Of a stretch of DNA of 64,000 nucleotides, positions 8,029 to 16,806 are shown in pieces. Under the pieces are notes generated by a model that worked only from the letters and a program-made list of their open reading frames with translations, was not told the origin of the DNA and ran no database searches. The position numbers were made by a program, and so were the translations under genes. The stretch lies in NCBI RefSeq assembly GCF_000170795.1, contig NZ_ABCM01000024.1:17192-81191 (forward strand), in the 5' to 3' direction. Source of the stretch: Pedobacter sp. BAL39. Its GTDB lineage: Bacteria > Bacteroidota > Bacteroidia > Sphingobacteriales > Sphingobacteriaceae. The first letter of the stretch is position 1; every line of letters starts with the position of its first letter.

Positions 8029-9371
8029 GCCTTCGCATTCCTGACATCAAATACCTGACGGCAATGATCTGCAGCGGCTACATGGTCATCTGCATTGTAT
8101 TGCTTCCCGGATATCTGATATGGGATACTCCTTTTCTCATCGGCATGATGATGCTTCCTTTTATGCTCCAGATAGAAAAGGGAACATTGTCGAACCGGTT
8201 CCTGCTACCAGCATTACTTTTCAGTGTGCTGGCCATAGCGGTACCGGTAAGATCTACCCTGTTTTTTATGCTGCTCCTTACGACATTGTTGCTATTCGAA
8301 AACTTAGTAGGTAAGCTCAGCCTGGCTGTGCTCCTTACAATGGTCATCATCTCCCCCATCTTTAAGTTCTTTAGTGACACGCTCAGCTTTCCACTCAGGT
8401 TATGGTTAAGCAACGTCGTTGCCGAAACCATGACCTTTGCGGGAATGCCCGCAGTAGCTTCCGGTAACATCATCATTTTAAAAGGATATCAATTTTATAT
8501 TGACCAGGCCTGCGCAGGACTGAATATGTTACACCTTTCATTGCTAATTAGTATTTTCATCGCAGCGCATTACCAGAAAAAGGCAGGCAGAACACTATCT
8601 ATGATTCAGCTGATCACCATGATCAGTATTACTATCCTATTGAATGTGATCTCTAACTATTTTAGAATCGTGCTCATCGTGCTTTTCAAGATTATGCCGG
8701 GGCAAGTGCTTCATGATGCCGCGGGTTTACTTTGTCTTTGTATTTACGTGATACTGCCTTTGATCTTGCTCACAAAGCCTATTACAACTCGCCTTCAGAG
8801 CAGACCATTGACGCTTCAAACCAAACCGAAGATTTCCCCGAGCGTGGTTTTTCTGCACATCGGTTTCCTGATCAGCATGTCATACCTTGCCTTCCAACCA
8901 AAAAACAACAACCATACTACTGACGGTCAGCAGCTCACACTATCCGGGTTCAGGAAAAGCAAAGTTGGCGATGTGATCAAGCTGCAAAGCGATGAAGCCC
9001 TCATCTACCTGAAGCCTACCCCCTTCTACGCGCCCGAACATAATCCCATGATCTGCTGGAAGGGAAGTGGTTACGAGTTCAGCTTCATCAGGAAGCAAAA
9101 TATAAATGGCATTACCGTCTATACGGGAACGCTGCAAAAAGGAAAAGAAAAGATTTACTCCTCCTGGTGGTTCGATAACGGATCTCTAAAGACCATCAAT
9201 CAGCTCAGCTGGAGATGGCACAGTGGCCTCTCTAACAGCTCCTTTTACCTGGTAAATGTGAATACAGCGAGAGCATCAGACCTGCACGCAATGACTGCAA
9301 AGCTGCTGGCCTCCTCTTTTATCAGTCAGAAAATAAACCCTGCACAGAAATATACCTTAAAAACAAAATAA
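8016..9371 (+). CDS. xrtN: Exosortase N with EpsI-like C-terminal domain
   Basis: A 451-residue integral membrane protein. The first 260 or so residues are polytopic and carry the exosortase catalytic set: Cys166 in DQACAGLNML, Arg217 in NVISNYFR and His233 in GQVLHDAAG. The last 150 residues are extracytoplasmic and resemble EpsI (PMICWKGSGYEFSF). Exosortases cleave C-terminal sorting signals at the membrane; transfer to a polysaccharide or other acceptor is presumed. I chose ATG 8016 over an in-frame start at 7935 deep inside the upstream gene, because it begins the conserved sequence and gives a 13-bp overlap with the substrate gene. It shares one base with the creD start (TAATG). Confidence 0.88.
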   Translation: METLSLRIPDIKYLTAMICSGYMVICIVLLPGYLIWDTPFLIGMMMLPFMLQIEKGTLSNRFLLPALLFSVLAIAVPVRSTLFFMLLLTTLLLFENLVGKLSLAVLLTMVIISPIFKFFSDTLSFPLRLWLSNVVAETMTFAGMPAVASGNIIILKGYQFYIDQACAGLNMLHLSLLISIFIAAHYQKKAGRTLSMIQLITMISITILLNVISNYFRIVLIVLFKIMPGQVLHDAAGLLCLCIYVILPLILLTKPITTRLQSRPLTLQTKPKISPSVVFLHIGFLISMSYLAFQPKNNNHTTDGQQLTLSGFRKSKVGDVIKLQSDEALIYLKPTPFYAPEHNPMICWKGSGYEFSFIRKQNINGITVYTGTLQKGKEKIYSSWWFDNGSLKTINQLSWRWHSGLSNSSFYLVNVNTARASDLHAMTAKLLASSFISQKINPAQKYTLKTK

Positions 9372-10735
9372 TGGAAACACATGATCATCAAACCACACCG
9401 CAAAAATCAATTTTTGCGCAATTACAGGAATCCACAGGAGTAAAGCTCCTGATGATTAGCTTCCTGACCCTAATACTGCTGATCCCATCCACCTGGATCC
9501 AGTCGCTGATTTCCGAGCGGGACCAACGACAGAAAGAAGCCGCTGCTGAAGTTGCCGAAAAATGGTCAGGCCCGCAGCTGATCGAAGGCCCCGTAATGCA
9601 GCTGCCTTATAAGATGACCACTAAGATCACCGACGCTACGGGAAAAACCAGTTTTAAGGAAGTACTGTCTACCATATACCTGCTTCCCGAACAATTGAAC
9701 ATGACGGCCGAAGTTGTTCCCCAAATACTGAAAAGAGGCATCTTTGACATTGTTGTGTACAGTACTAAAATTCACATCAATGGCAATTTCCCAGACGTTG
9801 AACTAAAAAAATCCGGTATTGCACCTTCTATGGTCTTATGGGATAAGGTCAAGGTAATCTCAGGGCTGACAGATTTTAAAGGACTGAAGAATAGCCCTTC
9901 TATAAAACTGGGTGATTCCAGTTGTGCTGCAGAACCGGATTTTGCAGAAGAAAATTTATTTGCTCAGTCGCTGGCTACCCAACTAAACCGTGCAGCAACG
10001 CAGCATACAAAGCTTAGCTTCAGCTACGAGCTCGCCCTCAGCGGCAGTGGGGAGCTCAACTTCCTCCATCTGGGCAAGAATACAAATGTGACGATGAAAG
10101 GCGACTGGAACAACCCCAGCTTTACCGGCAACTACCTTCCTGAGCAACGCAACATCAGCCCTAACGATTTCTCAGGATCATGGAAAATGTCAAACTTTAA
10201 CCGCCCCCTGCCCCAACAATGGATTGGTGATCAGGCGAACCTGAAAGACAATAAAGATAAGGCTGCCTTTGGTGTAAAGTTTCTGCTACCAGTAGACCAA
10301 TATCAGAAAACCATGCGCTCCGCCAAGTATGCAATACTTGTCATACTGCTGAGCTTTATTGCGCTTTTCTTTATGGAGACCTTCAGGAAAACAGCAGTGG
10401 GCCTCCTGCAATATGCATTGATTGGCGCAGCCATGACGATCTACTACTGCCTGCTCCTTTCCTTTACAGAACAGCTGGGCTTTAATATCGCCTACCTCAT
10501 CGCCTCGGCGGCAACCATCCTGCTCATCAGCATGTTCATTGCAGGAACCCTTTCCAATAAAAAGGCAGCAATTGTGTTTGCCGGCATTCTGAGCATCTTT
10601 TATGGTTTCATTTATGTGATCATCCAATTGCAGGACATGTCACTCCTCTTTGGCAGCATCGGCCTGTTCATCATTGTTGCCAGCCTGATGTATTTCTCTG
10701 TCAGAATCAATGCCCTAAAAGAAAAAACTACCTGA
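9371..10735 (+). CDS. creD: Inner-membrane protein CreD
   Basis: A 454-residue CreD/CET-family inner-membrane protein. Seen: one N-terminal transmembrane helix (LLMISFLTLILLIPSTWIQSLI), a region rich in beta strands starting at the conserved WSGPQLIEGPVMQLPY, and a block of about five C-terminal helices from residue 315 on. In gamma-proteobacteria, CreD is induced by CreBC and affects envelope integrity; its biochemical activity is unknown. Here the start overlaps the xrtN stop by one base, so it is the last gene of the VIT-xrtN-creD operon. In Bacteroidota, creD is often linked to the same kind of small winged-helix regulator as the one at 5119. Length and architecture are normal. Confidence 0.92.
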   Translation: METHDHQTTPQKSIFAQLQESTGVKLLMISFLTLILLIPSTWIQSLISERDQRQKEAAAEVAEKWSGPQLIEGPVMQLPYKMTTKITDATGKTSFKEVLSTIYLLPEQLNMTAEVVPQILKRGIFDIVVYSTKIHINGNFPDVELKKSGIAPSMVLWDKVKVISGLTDFKGLKNSPSIKLGDSSCAAEPDFAEENLFAQSLATQLNRAATQHTKLSFSYELALSGSGELNFLHLGKNTNVTMKGDWNNPSFTGNYLPEQRNISPNDFSGSWKMSNFNRPLPQQWIGDQANLKDNKDKAAFGVKFLLPVDQYQKTMRSAKYAILVILLSFIALFFMETFRKTAVGLLQYALIGAAMTIYYCLLLSFTEQLGFNIAYLIASAATILLISMFIAGTLSNKKAAIVFAGILSIFYGFIYVIIQLQDMSLLFGSIGLFIIVASLMYFSVRINALKEKTT

Positions 10736-10755
10736 GAAATCCACACCACTAGAGA

Positions 10756-12201
10756 TTACCAGCGCCACTCGCCGGCAATCCTTAGTGGTGTTTCCAGATC
10801 GTTCTCCTGCAGAAAAATCTTTAAGGCCTCTTCCGACTGCCTCCTAACGGGAATTTCCGGTGTGTTGGCCAGCGCATAGGCCAACATTGCGCTAAACCTC
10901 ACGGTGTTTTTCAAGCCCTGTTCATCCACCAGCCGGAAGGTATCACCATTGGAGTGATAATATAAACCTGCCTGATTGGGCAATTCGGCAGCAGCCCCTC
11001 CACCTGTAGGAATCCCTTCTAATAAAAATGGTTGGTGGTCACTATGCAGTCCGGCGCCTGCATAGAATATATTTTTAAAGCCTGTGTCCAGCGAGGTAAT
11101 TTGCGCACCCCATTCGGTAAACAGCGCTTCCATTTCCTTTCTGCTGCTGCTGAAGCCCTTAGGATTATTGGTCATGTCATAATTCAACATAAACCTGAGC
11201 TGGTCCAATGTCTGGTTGTTGCGGGCCTCCGCGAGGTAGGCCTTTGATCCCAGCAGCCCTTGCTCCTCGCCCATAAACAACACAAACTCCAGCGTCCTGG
11301 AAGTACTTAAGTTAAGTTTTTTAAATGTCCGCGCCATATCTATAATAGCAAAGGCCCCGATGCCATTGTCGATCGCCCCCGTGGCCAGGTCCCAGCTATC
11401 CAGATGCGCGCCCAGAACCATCTTTTCCTCAGGAAGGGTATTCCCTCTGATCGTGGCAATCACGTTCCTCGCCTTGATCATTCCCGAAAAGTTCGTCATG
11501 TTCAAACTGGCAAACTGTGCCTTATTCCTCAACGCAGCCTTCAGCCGCATGCCATTTTCCAATCCAATACAAACGGCAGGTATAGGAATCAGTTTACCAG
11601 TTACAGATGCAGTGCCGGTGAGCAGCACACCTCCTTTGACGCCATTGATGATGATGATGCCTGCCGCACCATATTTCGTTGCAATAGCGGCCTTTTCCGA
11701 GCGGTGCAACTGAGGAGTATGCTCCGGAGAGCTTGGAAGTATCCCCAGGTAAACCAATGCAATCTTGCCTTTCACTTTACCGCCATCTTGCTGGTAGTCC
11801 GACTCCAACCCGTTTCCGAGATCAATAAGCTCCGCTGTCACCTGCACCTTTACAGGCGAATGCGCAAGCGTAACTGAAGTAATCTTCTTTAGCGAACCAG
11901 GACTGTCGCCAACCTTTGTTTCATTGCTCAGCCTGCTCCAGCTTTCCACTTCGAAGGGCTGATAACGGACATCATAACCATATGATTTCAGGAGGTTAAA
12001 AGCGTAAGCCTCGGCTTTTGCCCCATGCTCGGAGCCAGTCAAACGATGACCGATAGTTTCAGTCGCAGTTTTTAAATTCCCATAAGCTTCAGAATGTGAC
12101 TGTACCTCATTGTTGATCTGCTGAAATGGGGTCGAAAAATGATCTTGTGCATTTAAAACCGAACTAAATGTTGTGCATAACAGAAAAAACAAGGCCTTCA
12201 T
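10756..12201 (-). CDS. Secreted M28-family zinc aminopeptidase with PA domain
   Basis: A 481-residue secreted peptidase. Seen: a signal peptide ending near LNAQ; an inserted protease-associated region around residues 120-215 (KGKIALVYLG, then GAAGIIIIN); and the M28 metal set His (VLGAHLDSWD), Asp (GAIDNGIG), Glu-Glu (MGEEQGLLG), Asp (NYDMTNN) and His (YYHSNGDT). M28 enzymes remove N-terminal amino acids or cut glutamate carboxypeptidase-type substrates in the periplasm or outside the cell. It converges with creD, with only 20 bp between the stops and no visible terminator. Its substrate is not predictable. Confidence 0.9.
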   Translation of the reverse strand: MKALFFLLCTTFSSVLNAQDHFSTPFQQINNEVQSHSEAYGNLKTATETIGHRLTGSEHGAKAEAYAFNLLKSYGYDVRYQPFEVESWSRLSNETKVGDSPGSLKKITSVTLAHSPVKVQVTAELIDLGNGLESDYQQDGGKVKGKIALVYLGILPSSPEHTPQLHRSEKAAIATKYGAAGIIIINGVKGGVLLTGTASVTGKLIPIPAVCIGLENGMRLKAALRNKAQFASLNMTNFSGMIKARNVIATIRGNTLPEEKMVLGAHLDSWDLATGAIDNGIGAFAIIDMARTFKKLNLSTSRTLEFVLFMGEEQGLLGSKAYLAEARNNQTLDQLRFMLNYDMTNNPKGFSSSRKEMEALFTEWGAQITSLDTGFKNIFYAGAGLHSDHQPFLLEGIPTGGGAAAELPNQAGLYYHSNGDTFRLVDEQGLKNTVRFSAMLAYALANTPEIPVRRQSEEALKIFLQENDLETPLRIAGEWRW

Positions 12202-12287
12202 AGTGGTATTTTTGTGAAAAATAACACTTTTTGAATGCCACTCCTAATTTCTGACACCCGAATTTTTGCAACAATAAGGATGTGATG

Positions 12288-13259
12288 TTATTTTTTGCGC
12301 TCTGTAGTATATCTTACAAGCTGTTCCAGCCCTGTTCTTGCCGGACCCGGCTCAAAAGAATAGAGAATGTCAAATGCTTCCTGCTGATACTGCACCATTC
12401 TTTCATTTGCATAACGTACACCTTCCTTTGCATTTACAAAGTCGATGATCTGCTGAATCTTTGCCGGCTCATCATTGTGGTTTTTTACCAGGTTGATGAT
12501 CCGTTTTTTCTCCACCTTATCAGAACTGTTCAATGCATAAATCAATGGAAGTGTGACTTTCTTTTCCTTGATGTCAATACCTAAAGGTTTTCCTACATCG
12601 TCGGTACCAAAGTCAAATGTATCGTCCTTAATCTGGAAAGCAATGCCCACCTTTTCTCCAAAGAGGCGCATCTTTTCGATGGTTTCATCGTCAGCACCAG
12701 CCGAAGCCGCTCCGCAGGCACAGCAGGATGCAATCAGGGAGGCCGTCTTCTGGCGGATGACATCAAAGTATAAATCCTCACTGATGTCCATCCTCCTCAC
12801 CTTTTCGATCTGCAGCAACTCTCCCTCGCTCATCTGCTTGACTGCTTCGGAGACAATCTGCAGCAAACGAAATTCGCCATTGTTAACAGAAAGCAACAAA
12901 CCCTTTGCCAATAGATAATCACCTACCAGTACCGCAATTTTATTTTTCCATAAGGCATTGATCGAAAAGAATCCACGACGCTCATAAGCATTGTCCACCA
13001 CATCGTCGTGAACAAGTGTAGCCGTATGTAAAAGCTCTACCAGTGCCGCGCCCCTGTGTGTAGACTCCAGAATACCTCCGCAAAGTTTTGCCGCAAAAAA
13101 AACAAACATTGGCCGGATCTGCTTACCCTTTCTTTTTACAATATAATGGGTGATGCGGTCCAGCAATGGGGCATCACTGTGCATCGACGACTTAAACTTC
13201 TCTTCAAATGAAGAGATATCAGCAGCTATGGGTTCTTTTATTTGATTTATTCCCGGCAT
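12288..13259 (-). CDS. ispB: Trans-polyprenyl diphosphate synthase (octaprenyl/solanesyl type)
   Basis: A 323-residue prenyl synthase that extends farnesyl diphosphate with isopentenyl diphosphate to make the side chain of the respiratory quinone (menaquinone in this phylum). Seen: GKQIRPMFVFFA, the first aspartate-rich motif DDVVDNAYERRG and the second DDTFDFGTDD followed by GKPLGIDIKEKK. Full length. The start is the ATG at 13259, 21 nt downstream of a TATGTTTG -7 element on the minus strand. The exact chain length made cannot be read with certainty; the symbol is assigned from overall similarity. Confidence 0.88.
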   Translation of the reverse strand: MPGINQIKEPIAADISSFEEKFKSSMHSDAPLLDRITHYIVKRKGKQIRPMFVFFAAKLCGGILESTHRGAALVELLHTATLVHDDVVDNAYERRGFFSINALWKNKIAVLVGDYLLAKGLLLSVNNGEFRLLQIVSEAVKQMSEGELLQIEKVRRMDISEDLYFDVIRQKTASLIASCCACGAASAGADDETIEKMRLFGEKVGIAFQIKDDTFDFGTDDVGKPLGIDIKEKKVTLPLIYALNSSDKVEKKRIINLVKNHNDEPAKIQQIIDFVNAKEGVRYANERMVQYQQEAFDILYSFEPGPARTGLEQLVRYTTERKK

Positions 13260-13280
13260 TCAGGTGAAAAAATATGTGTG

Positions 13281-13288
13281 CAAACATA
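13281..13288 (-). promoter_or_regulatory. -7 promoter element (TATGTTTG) for the polyprenyl synthase gene
   Basis: On the minus strand this matches TAnnTTTG and ends 21 nt before the ATG at 13259. Motif match only. Confidence 0.45.
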
Positions 13289-13313
13289 AATTAAATATCT
13301 ATGAATGCACAAG

Positions 13314-14288
13314 TTATTGATAAGTTTTCTTGTTATTGATGTCTGCAAAGATCTGCTCTGCATGTACCCTGCTGTTCTCGATATACCACTTATGAGTGTC
13401 CATTCCACCGCAGACAACCCCAGCGAGGTAGAGTCCTTCCATATTGGTTTCCATGGTTTCAGGATTGTATGCCGGTCGCTGGTCGTCTGTCCGCCTCACA
13501 CCAAGCCTGTTCAGCATCTCAAAGTCAGGCTGGTAGCCCGTCATCGCAATCACAAAATCATTTGGAATGCTGAGGTCACCATCCGGCGTCTTGAGGTGTA
13601 CAGCAGTTTCTTCTATAGAAGTCAGCTCAGACTGAAAATAAACCTTGATCTCTCCCGCAGCAATCCTGTTTTCGATATCGGGTCTCACCCAATATTTCAC
13701 GTAACTGCCAATCTCTCCACCACGTATCACTAGGGTTACATTTGCGCCCTTGCGATAAGTTTCCAGCGCAGCATCTATCGCTGAGTTGTTCGCCCCCACG
13801 ACGACGACATTCTGAAAGGCGTACAGGTGTGGGTCTTTATAATAATGGGTAACCTTCGGCAAGGACTCCCCCGGGATGTTCATCATCACAGGAATATCGT
13901 AAAACCCAGTAGAGATGATCACATACCTGGAACGGTATCTGGTCTTGGAGGTCTGAACTTCAAAATTCCCATCTGCATTTTTTTCCACCTGGTCGACACG
14001 TTCAAACAGGTGCAGGTTGAGTGAAAATTTTTCAGCTACTCTACGGTAGTATTCTACAGCTTCATTTCTGTTTGGCTTCGGATTGATGCTGACAAAAGGG
14101 ACACCGCCAATCTCCAGTCGCTGGGATGTAGAAAAGAAAGTCATGAATACGGGATAGTTATACAGGCTATTCACCAGTGCACCCTTCTCCACAATAATGT
14201 AACTCAATCCGGCACGCCTGGCTTCAATCGCGCAGGCCATCCCTATAGGCCCAGCCCCAATGATCAGCACATCGTATTCTTCCATCAT
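13314..14288 (-). CDS. ypdA: YpdA-family bacillithiol disulfide reductase (FAD/NADPH)
   Basis: A 324-residue flavoprotein of the YpdA family, which reduces oxidised bacillithiol with NADPH. Seen: an N-terminal FAD-binding motif LIIGAGPIGMACAIEA, the family sequence YNYPVFMTFFSTSQRLEIGG, and an NADPH-binding motif VVVGANNSAIDAAL. There is no CxxC redox pair, as expected for YpdA rather than thioredoxin reductase. The gene follows the persulfide dioxygenase-rhodanese gene with essentially no gap. A GTG at 14291 overlaps its stop by one base, and ATG codons follow at 14288 and 14285; I take 14288. bshA at 37033 and ytxJ at 24450 support bacillithiol use in this organism. Confidence 0.87.
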   Translation of the reverse strand: MMEEYDVLIIGAGPIGMACAIEARRAGLSYIIVEKGALVNSLYNYPVFMTFFSTSQRLEIGGVPFVSINPKPNRNEAVEYYRRVAEKFSLNLHLFERVDQVEKNADGNFEVQTSKTRYRSRYVIISTGFYDIPVMMNIPGESLPKVTHYYKDPHLYAFQNVVVVGANNSAIDAALETYRKGANVTLVIRGGEIGSYVKYWVRPDIENRIAAGEIKVYFQSELTSIEETAVHLKTPDGDLSIPNDFVIAMTGYQPDFEMLNRLGVRRTDDQRPAYNPETMETNMEGLYLAGVVCGGMDTHKWYIENSRVHAEQIFADINNKKTYQ

Positions 14289-14290
14289 CA

Positions 14291-15706
14291 CTACTTGCTC
14301 ATGGCTTTAGACGGACAAGCGAAATCGGTGCGTTTTAAACCTGTTGCCTTGATGGCGCCATATCCACCCGCGATGTCCACCACGTTTTCCACACCGCGGG
14401 CTTTGAGGATTGAAGCCGCAATCATAGAACGGTAACCTCCCGCACAGTGGATGTAGTATGTTCCATGATGGTCTATTTCATTCGTCCATTCATTGATATA
14501 ATCCAAAGGCCGGGTCAAGGTCTCCTCCAGGTGCTCTGCTTCGTATTCACCCGGTTTTCTCACATCGAGTGCATTTACATCTTTATTTGAGTTCAGTATC
14601 TCCTCAAATTCCTGAGCAGAAATCGACCTGATGGTATCCAGGTCCCTGCCGTCCTCAGCCCAGGCAGCAATTCCTCCCGACAGGTAACCGATGGTATTGT
14701 CATACCCCACACGGGCAAGCCTCGTGATGGCTTCTTCTTCTTTGTCTGCCTCGCATACCAGCAGCAGAGGCTGCTTCAGATCGGCAACAAGGGCGCCCAC
14801 CCATGGTGCAAACTGACCATTAAGGCCAATATTGACGGATGAGGGAATAAATCCCTTTGCGAAAACCTGGGGATCACGGGTGTCCAGGATCAGGGCACCG
14901 CTAAGGTTGGCAACAGCTTCGAAGTCGGCCGGCGACAAAGGTTTTGATCCTTTTTCGTACACCTCATCAAAACTTTCATAACCATTTTTGTTCATCGCTG
15001 CATTTTGTGCAAAGTACGCCGGAGGTGGCAAAATGCCATCCGTAACTTCTTTGACAAACTGCGCTTTATCTTTTGCTTTTAATGCGTAGTTCACTTCCCT
15101 CTGATGCCCGAGCGTATCAAAAGTTTCCTTACTCATGTTCTTGCCACAGGCAGAACCTGCACCATGTGCAGGATAAACCAGTACGTCATCCGCCAGCGGC
15201 AGGATCTTATGTTGCAGGGATTCATATAAGGTTCCGGCCATATCTTCCATCGTCAGACTACCTTTCTGAGCCAGATCAGGCCGGCCCACATCGCCGATAA
15301 AAAGCGTATCCCCGGAAAAAATACAATAGTCTTTCCCATGCTCGTCCTTCAGGAGATAAGTGGTAGATTCAGGTGTATGCCCTGGTGTGTGGATTGCCGT
15401 GATCGTCAGTGCACCTACATGGAACACTTCAGCATCTTTCGCAATGTGTGCAGCAAAGGAGGTCTGCGCTGTAGGTCCATACACAATCGCGGCGCCGGAT
15501 TTCTCCGCAAGGTCGATATGACCGGATACAAAATCGGCATGGAAATGGGTCTCAAAAATATACTTGATCTTTGCATTGTCCTTCGCCGCACGCTTTAAAT
15601 ACGGCCCAACTTCACGCAGGGGGTCAATGATGGCGGCCTCTCCGTTGCTTTCTATGTAATAGGCTGCTTCAGCAAGACAACCGGTATATATTTGCTCTAT
15701 GTTCAT
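14291..15706 (-). CDS. Persulfide dioxygenase-like MBL protein fused to two rhodanese domains
   Basis: A 471-residue cytoplasmic fusion. Residues 1-230 are a glyoxalase II-like metallo-beta-lactamase fold with FETHFHADFVSGH, HTPGHTPES and FSGDTLFIGDVGR, the ETHE1/CstB persulfide dioxygenase pattern. Two rhodanese domains follow, around 255-355 and 365-465. The second has the active-site loop HCAGGYRS with its cysteine; the first has VCEADKEEE at the equivalent place and may be less active. Known CstB-type enzymes oxidise low-molecular-weight thiol persulfides and handle thiosulfate. Here the next gene is ypdA, so bacillithiol persulfide is the likely substrate (inference). No sulfide:quinone reductase gene is visible nearby. 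Confidence 0.88.
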   Translation of the reverse strand: MNIEQIYTGCLAEAAYYIESNGEAAIIDPLREVGPYLKRAAKDNAKIKYIFETHFHADFVSGHIDLAEKSGAAIVYGPTAQTSFAAHIAKDAEVFHVGALTITAIHTPGHTPESTTYLLKDEHGKDYCIFSGDTLFIGDVGRPDLAQKGSLTMEDMAGTLYESLQHKILPLADDVLVYPAHGAGSACGKNMSKETFDTLGHQREVNYALKAKDKAQFVKEVTDGILPPPAYFAQNAAMNKNGYESFDEVYEKGSKPLSPADFEAVANLSGALILDTRDPQVFAKGFIPSSVNIGLNGQFAPWVGALVADLKQPLLLVCEADKEEEAITRLARVGYDNTIGYLSGGIAAWAEDGRDLDTIRSISAQEFEEILNSNKDVNALDVRKPGEYEAEHLEETLTRPLDYINEWTNEIDHHGTYYIHCAGGYRSMIAASILKARGVENVVDIAGGYGAIKATGLKRTDFACPSKAMSK

Positions 15707-15725
15707 CTTCTCTATTATGAATACA

Positions 15726-15733
15726 CAAATTTA
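15726..15733 (-). promoter_or_regulatory. -7 promoter element (TAAATTTG) for the persulfide dioxygenase-ypdA operon
   Basis: A minus-strand match to TAnnTTTG, ending 19 nt before the ATG at 15706. No convincing -33 element was seen. Confidence 0.45.
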
Positions 15734-15786
15734 AGATTATAATCTAGGCAGAAAAAACTTATCGGGTGTATTGCAGAACTTTGACC

Positions 15787-16803
15787 TTAAGCTGTTAACT
15801 CTCCGCGGATAGACTGCTCCATAAACCTGGCAATTTCCGCATTTGAGTAACCCTGGCCCATCAGGTACATGAGCTTCGTCACCGTAGCCTCAAAGGTCAT
15901 GTCATAACCGCTGATGATGCCCATCTGCTGCAGCTGCTTACTGGTCTCATATTTACCAAGGGCTACCGATCCCCGCTGGCATTGTGTGATGTCGATGATC
16001 AGCTTATTGCTGGCAATGGCCTCCCTGAGACTTTCGATAAACCAGGCTGCCGTGGTTGTGTTTCCCGAACCGAAGGTCTCCAGCACAATGGCGTCCACAC
16101 CTGATTTGGTGATGGCATATACGGCCTGTGCAGAAATCCCCGGGTAAAGCTTTAACACCCCAATATTTGCATTAAAGTTGGTGTGTACCTTAAGTGGTTC
16201 TACCGGCTGACGTGAGATGTAGTTTTTATAAAAAGAAAGGTTCACACCCGCCTCCGCAAGGATAGGATAGTTGGGAGAACGGAATGCTTCAAACTTTTCC
16301 GAGTTGTATTTAATGGATCGGTTTCCCCGAAACAATTGATAATCAAAGTAGATGCATACCTCAGGCACCATCGCCTTACCTTGCTTTTTTGTGGCAGCAA
16401 TCTCCAGCGCTGTAATCAGGTTCTCCTTTGCATCCGTGCGGATTTCTCCGATAGGCAGCTGGGATCCTGTCAGCACGATGGGCTTGGAAAGGTTCTCCAG
16501 CATAAAACTCAAGGCCGAAGCGGTAAACGACATGGTATCCGAACCATGAAGGATCACAAAGCCGTCAAACTCTTCATATTTCTCCTGGATGAGTTTCGCC
16601 AGATCTGCCCAAATCAGTGGATCCATATTGGAAGAATCAAGGATAGGGTCAAAAGAATAAACATCCAGATCGTAGTTCAGACGTGCCAGCTCCGGCACAT
16701 TTTGCTGTATCTGCTTAAAATCAAAAGGAATTAAAACACCTGTTTTGGGATCGTTTACCATGCCTATGGTACCACCGGTATAGATGATCAGTATTTTGGT
16801 CAT
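15787..16803 (-). CDS. ansA: Type I (cytoplasmic) L-asparaginase
   Basis: A 338-residue asparaginase that hydrolyses asparagine to aspartate and ammonia. Seen: the first catalytic threonine motif IIYTGGTIGM, the second HGSDTMSFTA, and the conserved VLTGSQLPIG. There is no signal peptide, so it is the cytoplasmic type I form. It lies 3 bp downstream of tatD on the same strand and is probably co-transcribed with it. Length is normal for Bacteroidota. It shares no pathway with tatD, so the linkage looks like simple neighbourhood. Confidence 0.92.
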   Translation of the reverse strand: MTKILIIYTGGTIGMVNDPKTGVLIPFDFKQIQQNVPELARLNYDLDVYSFDPILDSSNMDPLIWADLAKLIQEKYEEFDGFVILHGSDTMSFTASALSFMLENLSKPIVLTGSQLPIGEIRTDAKENLITALEIAATKKQGKAMVPEVCIYFDYQLFRGNRSIKYNSEKFEAFRSPNYPILAEAGVNLSFYKNYISRQPVEPLKVHTNFNANIGVLKLYPGISAQAVYAITKSGVDAIVLETFGSGNTTTAAWFIESLREAIASNKLIIDITQCQRGSVALGKYETSKQLQQMGIISGYDMTFEATVTKLMYLMGQGYSNAEIARFMEQSIRGELTA

Positions 16804-16806
16804 TGA

